DNA from: Helicobacter cappadocius
Lineage (GTDB): Bacteria > Campylobacterota > Campylobacteria > Campylobacterales > Helicobacteraceae
DNA: 64,000 nucleotides
Assembly: GCF_030688855.1 (NCBI RefSeq)
Contig: NZ_JAUYZK010000001.1
Span: 186,001-250,000, forward strand
Direction: 5' to 3'
Shown here piece after piece: positions 38,135 to 47,354 of this stretch. Numbering within the stretch: position 1 is the first letter of the stretch; every line of letters starts with the position of its first letter. Both the position numbers and the translations under genes were made by a program. The notes below the pieces were generated by a model that ran no database searches, was not told where the DNA came from, and saw only the letters and a program-made list of their open reading frames with translations.

Positions 38135-39408
38135 TATGCTCCTTTGTCTTTTTGAGAGGTTTTTTTCTTTTTAATTAAAAGAGGTTCGCCTGTTTTTGTA
38201 ATACAATCCTTTGTTATTATAACTTCATATCCCTTTAAATCAGGAAGATTAAACATAATATCTGTTGTGAACTCTTCTACGATGGCTCTAAGTCCCCTTG
38301 CACCAGTTTTTCTAGCGATTGCAAGTTCTGTTATTTTTTCAATAGCATCTTTTTGAAACACTAAGTCTACACCATCCATTTTGAATAGTTTTTGATATTG
38401 CTTAATAAGAGAATTTTTTGGTTTAGTGAGAATATCAATCATTGCCTCTTTTGTGATTTCTTGGAGTGTAGTGATAACGTGCAATCTTCCGATAAGCTCA
38501 GGAATAAGTCCATAGCTTACCAAATCTTCAGGTTCTACAAGACTGAGTACATCATCTTGTTCTAATTTGGTTTTCTTTTGACTGCCAAATCCCAAAATAT
38601 TATTACTAGAACGTTTTTTAATAATATCAGTTAAACCTTCAAATGCACCTCCACAAATAAATAAAATATTACTAGTATCGATTTGTATGAATTCTTGATT
38701 GGGATGTTTCCTGCCACCTTTTGGTGGAATATTTACAACACTTCCTTCAATAATTTTTAGGAGAGCTTGTTGTACTCCTTCACCTGATACATCTCTTGTT
38801 ATAGATCGATTTTCTGATAATCTTGATATTTTGTCGATCTCGTCAATAAACACAATTCCTCTTTGGGTTTTTTCTACATCTTCATCGGCAGCTTGAAATA
38901 GTCTTGTAAGAATATTTTCTACATCTTCGCCGACATAACCAGCTTCTGTGAGACTTGTTGCATCACAAATTGCAATAGGTATGTCTAAAAATTTTGCTAG
39001 TGTTTGTGCCATTAGAGTTTTGCCACTGCCTGTTGGACCGATGAGTAAAATATTTGATTTTGATATTTCCACATCATTATCCACATCTTCTATAATACTA
39101 TCTCTGCTCAATATTCTTTTGTAGTGGTTATACACAGCTACAGAAAATACTTTTTTGGCATTTTCTTGCCCGATAACATATTCATCTAGTGTTTTTTTAA
39201 GCTCTTTTGGAGAAAGAGGTTTTTCCAAGAGAGTTTTTTTACTCTGAAGCAACTGGTTAAAATCTTCATTGCCAAAAATATGATCGTATAAAGATTTAAT
39301 GCAATAATGGCAAATAAATGCCTCTTTGCCACCTTTTGTGCCATTTAGAATAAACCGATCCTCTGATTCTTTATTACCACAAAAATCACAAATTCTTTTT
39401 CTATTCAT
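38134..39408 (-). CDS. clpX: ClpX, ATP-dependent protease ATPase subunit
   Basis: The 424-residue AAA+ unfoldase feeds ClpP. The N-terminal zinc finger has Cys7, Cys10, Cys33 and Cys36. Walker A is GPTGSGKT, Walker B is GIVFIDEID, and the sensor and C-terminal parts include [11 protein letters not shown]. It overlaps lpxA by eight bases and mreB by one, so the operon is tightly coupled. Confidence 0.97.
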   Translation of the reverse strand: MNRKRICDFCGNKESEDRFILNGTKGGKEAFICHYCIKSLYDHIFGNEDFNQLLQSKKTLLEKPLSPKELKKTLDEYVIGQENAKKVFSVAVYNHYKRILSRDSIIEDVDNDVEISKSNILLIGPTGSGKTLMAQTLAKFLDIPIAICDATSLTEAGYVGEDVENILTRLFQAADEDVEKTQRGIVFIDEIDKISRLSENRSITRDVSGEGVQQALLKIIEGSVVNIPPKGGRKHPNQEFIQIDTSNILFICGGAFEGLTDIIKKRSSNNILGFGSQKKTKLEQDDVLSLVEPEDLVSYGLIPELIGRLHVITTLQEITKEAMIDILTKPKNSLIKQYQKLFKMDGVDLVFQKDAIEKITELAIARKTGARGLRAIVEEFTTDIMFNLPDLKGYEVIITKDCITKTGEPLLIKKKKTSQKDKGA

Positions 39409-40210
39409 CTAATACACCTTTTTTAATGGGAATACCTCGTTGTGATTGTAGTATAAAATTACATATTTTTGACACATATTGATTTTGAGGATTTTCATCA
39501 AGTTCTTTTTGAACCAACTCTCTCATGGGTGCTGAACCAGAAAAGATTCTTTTGTAGAGTTTGCTAATAAAATCAATATCCTCACGAGAAAAAAGCTTTC
39601 TCATTCTGTGTTTATTAAGTCCTCTGATAACAGCTCTGTTGCCTTCTGCCATGCAAAATGGTGGAATATCTTGTGTTAGAGCACTTCCTCCTGCAATCAT
39701 TGCTCCATCTCCTATGTGTACAAACTGATGCACAGGAGTCATTCCGCCAATATTTACATAATCCCCCATTTCAACATGTCCGCCTAATGTTGCATTGTTA
39801 GCAAGAATACAATGATTTTTGATAATACAGTCGTGTGCAACATGAACAAATGCCATCAAGAGATTTTCATTTCCTATGATAGTTTTGCTAAGACCACCTT
39901 TTGTGCCGGGATTTATCATACAATGTTCTCGAATCAGATTTTTATCACCGATGATGAGTTCGACTTCTTCTCCGTCATATTTTAAATCTTGGGGAATAGT
40001 TCCTAATACTGCATACGGAAATATAGTGTTGTTTTGTCCAAGTTTTGTATTTCCTATGATTGTTACATTGTTATAAAGTTTGCTTCCATCCCCTATTTCA
40101 ACATTTTCACCGATGACACAAAAATCCCCTATTTCAACATTTTCACCGATTTTAGCACCTTCTTTAATAATAGCGGTAGCGGCTATCATCTTCTTATCTG
40201 GATTTGCCAT
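39401..40210 (-). CDS. lpxA: UDP-N-acetylglucosamine acyltransferase
   Basis: LpxA adds the first acyl chain in lipid A synthesis. The 269-residue protein is a hexapeptide-repeat left-handed beta helix with the catalytic His in FVHVAHDC (His126) and the [10 protein letters not shown] segment. A second start at residue 8 ([12 protein letters not shown]) is possible. Two 26-base exact direct repeats, 40089-40114 and 40125-40150, encode successive IGENVEIGD coils. It lies three bases after fabZ. Confidence 0.96.
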   Translation of the reverse strand: MANPDKKMIAATAIIKEGAKIGENVEIGDFCVIGENVEIGDGSKLYNNVTIIGNTKLGQNNTIFPYAVLGTIPQDLKYDGEEVELIIGDKNLIREHCMINPGTKGGLSKTIIGNENLLMAFVHVAHDCIIKNHCILANNATLGGHVEMGDYVNIGGMTPVHQFVHIGDGAMIAGGSALTQDIPPFCMAEGNRAVIRGLNKHRMRKLFSREDIDFISKLYKRIFSGSAPMRELVQKELDENPQNQYVSKICNFILQSQRGIPIKKGVLDE

Positions 40211-40212
40211 AG

Positions 40213-40668
40213 TTATTCCTTTTTTGCATCTGCAACCATCGCTTTGATTTCAGCTTCAGCAACCACTTTATCTTCTACAAGTGTTTTGCATTCAAGCTGC
40301 CACACAGTTCCTTTGTGCTTTATAACATTTATTTCATATTCTAGCTTATCTCCTGGTGTTACAGGTATGCGAAATTTTACCCTATCAATTGTCATAAAAT
40401 AAACCACCTTGTTTTCAGCCATACTCAGATCATCTCCCCACGTACTAACAAATGCCAACAATCCACCAGCTTGAGCCATTCCTTCAACAATCATCACTCC
40501 TGGATAGATGGGTTGATTTGGAAAATGTCCCAAAAATACTTCTTCATTTGCGGTGATATTTTTGTATGCTTTGATACTTTTTCCTGTTATGATATCAGTT
40601 ACTCTATCAACCAAAAGCATAGGGTATCTGTGTGGAAGTATTTTTTTGATTTTGTTTATATCCATCAT
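40213..40668 (-). CDS. fabZ: 3-hydroxyacyl-ACP dehydratase
   Basis: FabZ dehydrates beta-hydroxyacyl-ACP in fatty-acid elongation, competing with LpxA for the same substrate, which explains the operon pairing. The 151-residue hotdog protein has LPHRYPMLLVDRV, the catalytic His in GHFPNQPIYPGVM and Glu in IVEGMAQAGG. The first of two successive ATG codons is chosen since GAGG sits eight bases before it. It heads the minus-strand operon down to the glycosyltransferases. Confidence 0.96.
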   Translation of the reverse strand: MMDINKIKKILPHRYPMLLVDRVTDIITGKSIKAYKNITANEEVFLGHFPNQPIYPGVMIVEGMAQAGGLLAFVSTWGDDLSMAENKVVYFMTIDRVKFRIPVTPGDKLEYEINVIKHKGTVWQLECKTLVEDKVVAEAEIKAMVADAKKE

Positions 40669-40725
40669 TTTTTAAACCTCAATTTTTGATAATCTTTGAT
40701 GTGATTTTAGCAAAATATCTTTTAA

Positions 40726-41886
40726 TTACAAATTTTCGATTACTCTAAAAATAATCTCTTCTTGAAAGATGCTTTTAATATTTATTCGGAGGCTTTCTGT
40801 ATAGATTTCATCTATTATAATAATGGGATTGATACTATCATCTCCACATAAAAAATTCCTAAAAAATATTTCATCATCATATTTTGGAGGATTGTATAAA
40901 AGCTCTTTGATGTTTTTATACGAGGTGTTTAAGATCATATTGAATATATCTAAATGAACAAAAACACTATCATCTTTTTTGCTATAGCCAATTAGATATT
41001 TGTGAATAGGAGCATTTTTGTATTCAAAGGCTTGTTTTTCGAGGTTATAAAATTTTGAAGTATTCTCAAAAATATTTGGTTTTATCCAAAAGATAGGACC
41101 TGTTCTTGCATCTTTTTTGTTTTGGGATTTTGCAATAATATAACTAGGCATATGATTTCCTCCTCTTTCAACTTTTGCACTTAATAATCTCCAAACCATA
41201 TATTTTCTTTGAGTAAGAATATATTCTTTGTTGTATTTTTCAAGTTCATTTCGAAGAGAGAAAATATCTCTTCTCTCTTCGATACTTCCAGGAAGAATTT
41301 GTGATCCAATATGACTCATCATTTCCAAAGAAAATCTTTTTTGACTATTTCTTTGTTGCTCAAGTGCAAAATTGCATCCGCAATAGTTTTGTCTATAAAG
41401 ATTATCTGCTTTTGCTAACTCATTTTGTTTTTGAGTGCCTCCATTGGATCGGACATCTATTTTTATGAATTCTAATCCTTCTTTCTGTGCTATAGAGTCG
41501 CCCTGAACGTAGAGTATTTTTTGTTCTTTCATAGGGCTTGAAAGCAACGTGGTAGTAAATTTTTTTTCTCCTAATCTCTTTGCGATAGAAGCACTTTTAA
41601 TCAGTCGAATATCAAAACATTGTGTGCAACGATTACCCTTTTCAGGTTCTTTTTCCAATCCTCTGACCCCATCAAACCAATTTTCTGTGTCATATTCTCC
41701 TTCAATGAGCTGGATTCCTAGCATATCACAACTTCTTTTTACATCTGAAAGTCTTAAATCATGTTCGCTTTTTGGATGAATATTTGGATTATAAAAAAAT
41801 CCTACGAAACTTTCATGGGGATAAATTTTTGTTAATTCGCTTAGAAAATAATGACTATCAACAGAACAACAAATATGAACAAGCAT
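40726..41886 (-). CDS. queH: Epoxyqueuosine reductase QueH-like protein with C-terminal extension
   Basis: QueH reduces epoxyqueuosine to queuosine in tRNA. The N-terminal ~200 residues hold the metal-binding Cys: Cys6-Cys7 in MLVHICCSVD, CTQCFDIRL and YCGCNFALEQQ. At 386 residues it is about twice the usual bacterial QueH length. The extra ~180 residues have no motif known to me and may bind tRNA. It follows a 30-residue membrane ORF by 10 bases. Confidence 0.85.
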   Translation of the reverse strand: MLVHICCSVDSHYFLSELTKIYPHESFVGFFYNPNIHPKSEHDLRLSDVKRSCDMLGIQLIEGEYDTENWFDGVRGLEKEPEKGNRCTQCFDIRLIKSASIAKRLGEKKFTTTLLSSPMKEQKILYVQGDSIAQKEGLEFIKIDVRSNGGTQKQNELAKADNLYRQNYCGCNFALEQQRNSQKRFSLEMMSHIGSQILPGSIEERRDIFSLRNELEKYNKEYILTQRKYMVWRLLSAKVERGGNHMPSYIIAKSQNKKDARTGPIFWIKPNIFENTSKFYNLEKQAFEYKNAPIHKYLIGYSKKDDSVFVHLDIFNMILNTSYKNIKELLYNPPKYDDEIFFRNFLCGDDSINPIIIIDEIYTESLRINIKSIFQEEIIFRVIENL

Positions 41887-41895
41887 TTTTAATCC

Positions 41896-41988
41896 TTATT
41901 TTTTTAATACAAAATATATATAAGCACCTATTCCAACTATAAATACCAAAACCAAAAATACCAATAACAAGATGTCTAAAAAATCCAT
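41896..41988 (-). CDS. 30-residue single-span membrane protein (unannotated small ORF)
   Basis: The ORF starts at an ATG overlapping the rlmN stop by one base (TGATG), with AAGGA four bases upstream inside rlmN. It encodes [10 protein letters not shown], then a long Leu/Val/Ile span and the end YIYFVLKK. That is one membrane helix with an acidic start and a two-Lys end. The stop lies 10 bases before queH. The coupling and clean hydrophobicity support expression, but small size limits confidence. Function unknown. Confidence 0.6.
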   Translation of the reverse strand: MDFLDILLLVFLVLVFIVGIGAYIYFVLKK

Positions 41989-43109
41989 CACAATTCCTTA
42001 TTTTTAAATGTTCCACGTGGAACATTTGGGGATTGAGTCTCTAAAATATTTTTTTCTCTGAGCTGCCCACAAGCTGCACTAATATCAATACCTTTAGATT
42101 CTCTAATGGTACAGAGAAGACCTTTATTTGTAAGAAAATCTGCAAATTTTCGTACCTGCATTATTTCAGGTCTTTGAAATTCTGATCCTTCGTGAGGATT
42201 AAATAGAATAAGATTTACCTTTGCTTTGATTCCATCTAGAAGCTTCAGTAATTTTTTTGCACTCGCAAGATCATCATTTATATTTTTGATAACTAGATAT
42301 TCAAACATTACTCTTTTTCTAGCATCAACAGGAAAAGTTTTTACCGCACTGATAACACTTTGTATATTATAGGCTTTGTTCATTGGAATAAGCTGACTAC
42401 GAAGTGTATCATCAACTGCATGTAGCGATATAGCCAATTGAACTCCTAACTCCATTTTACCTAATTGGGTGATTTTTGGAGCAATACCGCTTGTAGATAT
42501 GGTTTGCCTTCTTGCAGATATGGATAGTCCATCTAGTTCGCTCAATATTTTTATAGCTTGACTGACATTTTGTAGATTATCCAGAGGTTCTCCCATACCC
42601 ATATAAACAATATTCACTCTTTTTTCTGGCGGAATATCATTGTCTTTTTTGAGTTGAACAACTTGTTCTACAATTTCTCCACTACTTAGGTTTCGAACAA
42701 ATCCCCCCTTTGCTGTATAGCAAAAAGCACAACCAACCTTACATCCAACTTGACTTGATAGGCAAAAAGTCCATTTTTCACTTTCAATGATTTTGCCATT
42801 TTCATCTTGTTTTTTATCTCTCATTTTTATAAAAACGCTTTCAAAACTCAATCCATCGTTAGTTCTAAAAAGATATTTCTTAGTGCCATCTTTGCTTGTT
42901 TGAATTTGGATGATTTCAAGATTTTTTATTTGATATTCATTTTCTAATTTTTCCCTCATTTCTTTTGGAAGATTTTGCATTTTAGAAAAATCGTTTTCAT
43001 ATTTTATATAAAGCCAATTATAAATTTGTTTGGCACGAAAAATTGGCTGAAGGAGTTGTTCTAATTCTTCTAGCCTATAATCATAGATATTTTTTTTGAT
43101 TTCTATCAT
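41988..43109 (-). CDS. rlmN: 23S rRNA/tRNA adenine-C2 methyltransferase
   Basis: RlmN is a radical-SAM enzyme that methylates A2503 of 23S rRNA and A37 of some tRNAs. The 373-residue protein has the cluster motif CKVGCAFC (CxxxCxxC), the PLDN segment GMGEPLDNL and the catalytic C-terminal Cys in [11 protein letters not shown]. Near its 3' end the DNA holds a 16-base parS-like palindrome that encodes NVPRGT. It overlaps the preceding nucleosidase gene by four bases. Confidence 0.95.
   Translation of the reverse strand: MIEIKKNIYDYRLEELEQLLQPIFRAKQIYNWLYIKYENDFSKMQNLPKEMREKLENEYQIKNLEIIQIQTSKDGTKKYLFRTNDGLSFESVFIKMRDKKQDENGKIIESEKWTFCLSSQVGCKVGCAFCYTAKGGFVRNLSSGEIVEQVVQLKKDNDIPPEKRVNIVYMGMGEPLDNLQNVSQAIKILSELDGLSISARRQTISTSGIAPKITQLGKMELGVQLAISLHAVDDTLRSQLIPMNKAYNIQSVISAVKTFPVDARKRVMFEYLVIKNINDDLASAKKLLKLLDGIKAKVNLILFNPHEGSEFQRPEIMQVRKFADFLTNKGLLCTIRESKGIDISAACGQLREKNILETQSPNVPRGTFKNKEL
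42006..42027. other. parS-like palindrome 1 (inside rlmN)
   Basis: Core TGTTCCACGTGGAACA at 42009-42024 is a perfect 16-base palindrome, differing symmetrically at one position per arm from the universal parS TGTTTCACGTGAAACA. Palindromy extends to 22 bases here. It is a likely ParB binding site about 25 kb from dnaA. Confidence 0.7.
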
Positions 43110-43651
43110 AATGTGTAATTATTCCTTATAAATTCTTCTATAGTTTCTTTTGCTTTTTGATGATTTTGAACAAAATCCTTATGAGCATTATCATTGCAAT
43201 AGTTTGTAACACAAAATATTCCATAAGATTTGATTCCAAAGTTTTGTGCCACCTTTAGTACAGAAAAAAATTCCATATTCTCAAGCATAATACCAGCATA
43301 GACCATTTTTTTTGATAGCTCTAGATTTGTATTGATATAGTTACTCGAATTCACAATCATATTTTTTGTTCCACGTGGAACATTTTCAAATTCCATTTCT
43401 ATTTGATTGTCGATGGGGGTATATGTATCTGTATTGATATAGCTCATTTCAATCTGAGTTGCTTTTGTGCTAAGACAAATTTCAAATGGTTGGATATCAT
43501 AGCTATATGATCCAGCAGATCCTATAAAGATAATCTCACCCACAATTTCGCGAGAACAAATCCTGGTTAGATTAATAGCACTTTCGATCATGCCAATACC
43601 AATTGATTTGGCAAAACTAAAACTTTCTACTTTTCCTGCACAAACAAACAT
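43106..43651 (-). CDS. Short nucleosidase/phosphorylase-superfamily protein
   Basis: The 181-residue protein resembles the C-terminal two-thirds of MTA/SAH nucleosidases and purine-nucleoside phosphorylases: [17 protein letters not shown], then [14 protein letters not shown] and a late MENMEFFSV-like segment ([13 protein letters not shown]). The usual first ~50 residues of the family are missing, so its activity is uncertain. It lies between hisF and rlmN in the same direction. A parS-like palindrome inside it encodes NVPRGT. Confidence 0.65.
   Translation of the reverse strand: MFVCAGKVESFSFAKSIGIGMIESAINLTRICSREIVGEIIFIGSAGSYSYDIQPFEICLSTKATQIEMSYINTDTYTPIDNQIEMEFENVPRGTKNMIVNSSNYINTNLELSKKMVYAGIMLENMEFFSVLKVAQNFGIKSYGIFCVTNYCNDNAHKDFVQNHQKAKETIEEFIRNNYTL
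43367..43382. other. parS-like palindrome 2 (inside the nucleosidase-like gene)
   Basis: It has the same 16-base palindrome, TGTTCCACGTGGAACA, as the one in rlmN, 1.36 kb away. Two identical 16-base palindromes this close are not expected by chance. Confidence 0.7.
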
Positions 43652-43652
43652 A

Positions 43653-44423
43653 TTAGAGCCTTATAGGAATATTATGATGATGAAGATAAGATTTTAGATC
43701 TTTTATAGTGATTTCATCAAGATGGAAAATACTAGCAGCTAGAGCCGCATCTGCAATTCCAAGATTAAAGATTTCTAATATATGTTCTTTTGTTCCTGCT
43801 CCACCACTTGCTATGATTGGAATATTTACGGCTTTATCCAGCATTTTGAGGGCTTTAATGTCATATCCACATTTTGTACCATCAGTATCCATGCTTGTAA
43901 GAAGAATTTCTCCAGCACCTCTTTGGGAAACTTCTTTTGCCCATTCAATCATGTCTTTGCCTGTATTTTCTCTTCCACCTTGTATATAAACTTCCCATTT
44001 TTCTAATTGAGTGGGATGTTTTTTTATATCAATAGCTGCCACGATACACTGAGAACCAAATCTTTTTGCTCCTTCTGTAATAAGATCAGGGTTTTTAATC
44101 GCAGCACTATTGAGACTGATTTTGTCAGCTCCGACATCAAGAAGGCTATAAATATTATCTAATGTTTTTATTCCTCCTCCAATAGTGAGTGGTATAAAGG
44201 TTACCTTTGCTACTTGGGAAACAATATCAACCATTGTATTGCGTCTTTCATATGAGGCACTGATATCTAAAAATACAAGTTCATCAGCCCCTGCGTCATT
44301 GTATTTTTTTGCCATTAAAATGGGATCGCCCATATCTTTGAGTCCAACAAAATTAACTCCCTTGACAACTTTACCTTCATTAATATCCAGGCAAGGAATG
44401 ATTCGCTTTGCAAAATGATTCAT
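43653..44423 (-). CDS. hisF: Imidazole glycerol phosphate synthase, cyclase subunit
   Basis: HisF closes the imidazole ring in histidine synthesis, using ammonia from HisH. The 256-residue TIM barrel has catalytic Asp13 in [13 protein letters not shown] and Asp132 in AAIDIKKH, and the phosphate loops LTIGGGIKT and IASGGAGT. No other his gene is visible in the window. It diverges from rsmA. Confidence 0.96.
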   Translation of the reverse strand: MNHFAKRIIPCLDINEGKVVKGVNFVGLKDMGDPILMAKKYNDAGADELVFLDISASYERRNTMVDIVSQVAKVTFIPLTIGGGIKTLDNIYSLLDVGADKISLNSAAIKNPDLITEGAKRFGSQCIVAAIDIKKHPTQLEKWEVYIQGGRENTGKDMIEWAKEVSQRGAGEILLTSMDTDGTKCGYDIKALKMLDKAVNIPIIASGGAGTKEHILEIFNLGIADAALAASIFHLDEITIKDLKSYLHHHNIPIRL

Positions 44424-44530
44424 TATTTCTCCATGATTTAGAAGAAATTATAATATTTCATACCTTTAATTTTACTATTTACAAATTACGAAAAAATAGA
44501 TAAAATGGAGGGAAATTTTAGGAGTTCGTA

Positions 44531-45331
44531 ATTCAGCACAGAGCGAAAAAGAAATTCGGACAGAATTTTTTAAAAGATCTTGGCTATGTTAATAAGATTG
44601 TCCAATCGATTCCCAATATATTTAAAGGCGAAAGAGTCGTAGAAATTGGGGTTGGCTTGGGTGATTTAACAGATAAGTTGCTTGAATTTTATCAACTTAA
44701 AGCGTATGAAGTCGATAGTGATTTATGTTCTTTTCTTCTGCAAAAATATAAAGCTCCTATCGCCTCTGAGGATTTAGTTCTTGTTTGCCAAGATGTTTTG
44801 GAGCTCCCATTAAAAGAAGGTTGGCTTGATGATAAGGAGTATATTCTTGTATCAAATCTTCCATATTATATAGCTTCAACGATTTTGCTACGAGTTCTAA
44901 GAGATCCAAAATGCAGAGGTTTTGTCGTAATGACACAAAAAGAAGTTGCACAGAAGTTTTGTGCCAAGAATGGGGACAGGAATTTTTGTGCTTTGAGCGT
45001 GATAACCCAAACGCTTGGAGAATCTGAAATGCTTTTTGATGTTCCAGGGGAAGCTTTTGAGCCTATACCCAAGGTAACTTCATCGGTTTTCAGGATAAGA
45101 AAGAATAATAATCTGATTCAAAGTGGCTTTGAAGAAATGCTTAGAGTTGCGTTTTGTGCCCCTAGAAAAAAACTATTTAGCAATCTTGCTAATAGATACG
45201 ATAAAAAGATTCTTCAGGATTTGTTTGATGAACTTTCTATTGAGCTAGATATTAGGGCACATCAAATTCCAGCAACAATATATCACCAAATATACAACAA
45301 CCTAAAGGTAGAAAAATATGGAAAACAATAA
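44531..45331 (+). CDS. rsmA: 16S rRNA dimethyladenosine transferase, apparent ATT start
   Basis: RsmA (KsgA) dimethylates A1518 and A1519 of 16S rRNA. The family motif RAKKKFGQNFLKD lies close to the N-terminus, followed by VVEIGVGLGDLTDKLL, YEVDSDL and the catalytic SNLPYYIA. The frame is closed by a stop at 44519-44521, and the codons before the motif are GAG TTC GTA ATT CAG CAC. The only usable start is ATT at 44531, with GGAG six bases upstream. The first normal start, TTG at 44657, would remove both key N-terminal motifs. Its 3' end overlaps rnj by 14 bases. Confidence 0.88.
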   Translation: MQHRAKKKFGQNFLKDLGYVNKIVQSIPNIFKGERVVEIGVGLGDLTDKLLEFYQLKAYEVDSDLCSFLLQKYKAPIASEDLVLVCQDVLELPLKEGWLDDKEYILVSNLPYYIASTILLRVLRDPKCRGFVVMTQKEVAQKFCAKNGDRNFCALSVITQTLGESEMLFDVPGEAFEPIPKVTSSVFRIRKNNNLIQSGFEEMLRVAFCAPRKKLFSNLANRYDKKILQDLFDELSIELDIRAHQIPATIYHQIYNNLKVEKYGKQ

Positions 45332-47345
45332 CGACAATATAAATCAAAATCCTCCAGCAGGTGAGGGACAAAAAAAGAGATTTTTTAGGCCTCGTTTCAA
45401 AAGAAATTCAGAAAACGATGATAAAAGCCAAAATTCTAATAGTTCCTCTCATGCAGAAAATTCAGAGAAGCCACGACCTAGAAGATGGGTGGGTAAAAAT
45501 AAAAATACCCATACCAATCCATCTCAGCCACAAGAATTAGAGGCCAAAAATGGAGTGCGCGAAATTCAAAGTATAGATGAACGCGGAAATTTGGGATTTC
45601 ATAAAGATCTAAAAAGAGGGGTAGAGGCAAATAATCGTATCCAAAAAAATAGTCTTAATCCTCACTACAAACTTAATCTTAATACAAAAGCCAAGGTGCG
45701 TATCACTCCATTAGGTGGGCTTGGAGAGATAGGTGGGAATATGATGGTGATGGAGACAGAAAACTCTGCGATTATTATTGATGTTGGAATGAGTTTTCCT
45801 GAGGAAAATATGCATGGCGTGGATATTTTGATACCGGATTTCAATTATTTATATGCTATCAAAGATAAAATAGCAGGTGTGATCATCACACACGCACATG
45901 AGGATCATATTGGAGCTGTGCCTTATCTATATAAACAGATGCAGTTTCCTTTGTATGGAACACCTCTATCCTTAGGGATGATAGGGAATAAATTCGATGA
46001 ACACGGTCTCAAAAAATTCCGATCATTTTTCAAGATTGTTGAAAAACGTCATCCCATTGTTGTAGGTGATTTTGAGATAGAATGGATACATATCACGCAC
46101 TCTATTATCGATGCTTCCGCTCTAGCGATTAGAACAGAAGCGGGAATTATTATTCATACAGGAGATTTTAAAATCGATCACACACCTATCGATAATCTAC
46201 CTACAGATTTACATCGATTAGCTCACTATGGAGAAGAGGGAGTAATGTTACTTTTGAGTGATTCTACGAACTCTCACAGAAGCGGTGTTACTGCAAGTGA
46301 GGCAAGTGTTGGCCCCACTTTTGATTCACTTTTTAAGGGTGCCGAGGGACGTGTGATAATGAGTACCTTTTCTTCAAATATACATCGTGTTTATCAGGCA
46401 ATTACTTATGGCTTGAAATACAATCGTAAGGTGGCTGTCATTGGACGCTCTATGGAAAAAAATCTTGATATTGCCCGTGAATTAGGTTACATAGACCTTC
46501 CGCATAATATTTTTATTGAGGCTCATGAGGTTGCAAAATATCCTGATGAGGAAGTTTTGATAGTCACGACAGGGAGTCAAGGCGAGACAATGAGTGCTCT
46601 ATATCGAATGGCAACAGACGAACACAGACATATTAAGATCAAGCCTACAGATATGGTTATCATTTCTGCAAAAGCAATTCCTGGAAATGAAGGATCGGTT
46701 TCCACAGTTTTGAACTTTTTAATGAAAGCAGGTGCAAGGGTTGCATATCAAGATTTTAGTGAAATTCATGTGAGTGGTCATGCAGCACAAGAAGAACAAA
46801 AATTGATGTTGCGTTTAATAAAGCCAAAATTTTTCCTTCCCATACATGGAGAATATAATCACGTGGCCAAACATAGAGATACCGCTATCAAATGCGGGGT
46901 TTTGGAAAAAAATATCTACCTGATGGAAGATGGAGATCAGGTTGAAGTCAATCCAAGCTATATAAGAAAGGTTCGCACAATAAAAAGTGGTAAAACTTAT
47001 ATTGATAATCAAGTGAATAGACAAATTGATAGCAATGTAGTTGCAGAGAGACAAGCTCTTGTTGATTGTGGTGTTGCAATCTTAAATATTTTTATTTCGC
47101 CTAGAGATCAGAAAATACTCAAAGAAACAAATATAATGACTCTTGGAATTGTAAATATTAGAGAAGAGAAAGATCTCTGCAGGGAGATTGAGAATGCACT
47201 AGAAATGTATATAAAAACTGCTAAAAAAGAAGTTTTAGAGAATAAAAAGACTTTGGAAAACGAGATAAGGAATATAGCACGAAAACTTTTATTCAAAAAG
47301 CTTAAAAAGTATCCAACTATTATTACAAATACTTTTTTGTCTTAA
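45318..47345 (+). CDS. rnj: Ribonuclease J
   Basis: The 675-residue beta-CASP metallo-beta-lactamase RNase is the main mRNA-decay nuclease of H. pylori, acting with RhpA. The HxHxDH site is at 192-197 (THAHEDHIG). A low-complexity N-terminal extension of about 130 residues (Asn/Lys/Arg-rich) is typical of Helicobacter RNase J, where it aids ribosome and helicase binding. The start overlaps rsmA, and kdsD follows closely. Confidence 0.95.
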   Translation: MENNNDNINQNPPAGEGQKKRFFRPRFKRNSENDDKSQNSNSSSHAENSEKPRPRRWVGKNKNTHTNPSQPQELEAKNGVREIQSIDERGNLGFHKDLKRGVEANNRIQKNSLNPHYKLNLNTKAKVRITPLGGLGEIGGNMMVMETENSAIIIDVGMSFPEENMHGVDILIPDFNYLYAIKDKIAGVIITHAHEDHIGAVPYLYKQMQFPLYGTPLSLGMIGNKFDEHGLKKFRSFFKIVEKRHPIVVGDFEIEWIHITHSIIDASALAIRTEAGIIIHTGDFKIDHTPIDNLPTDLHRLAHYGEEGVMLLLSDSTNSHRSGVTASEASVGPTFDSLFKGAEGRVIMSTFSSNIHRVYQAITYGLKYNRKVAVIGRSMEKNLDIARELGYIDLPHNIFIEAHEVAKYPDEEVLIVTTGSQGETMSALYRMATDEHRHIKIKPTDMVIISAKAIPGNEGSVSTVLNFLMKAGARVAYQDFSEIHVSGHAAQEEQKLMLRLIKPKFFLPIHGEYNHVAKHRDTAIKCGVLEKNIYLMEDGDQVEVNPSYIRKVRTIKSGKTYIDNQVNRQIDSNVVAERQALVDCGVAILNIFISPRDQKILKETNIMTLGIVNIREEKDLCREIENALEMYIKTAKKEVLENKKTLENEIRNIARKLLFKKLKKYPTIITNTFLS

Positions 47346-47354
47346 GGAGTGGTT

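Noticed and set aside
44657-45331. rsmA starting at TTG 44657
   Set aside because: This start would remove the FGQNFL motif and most of the SAM-binding motif, which are present just upstream in frame.
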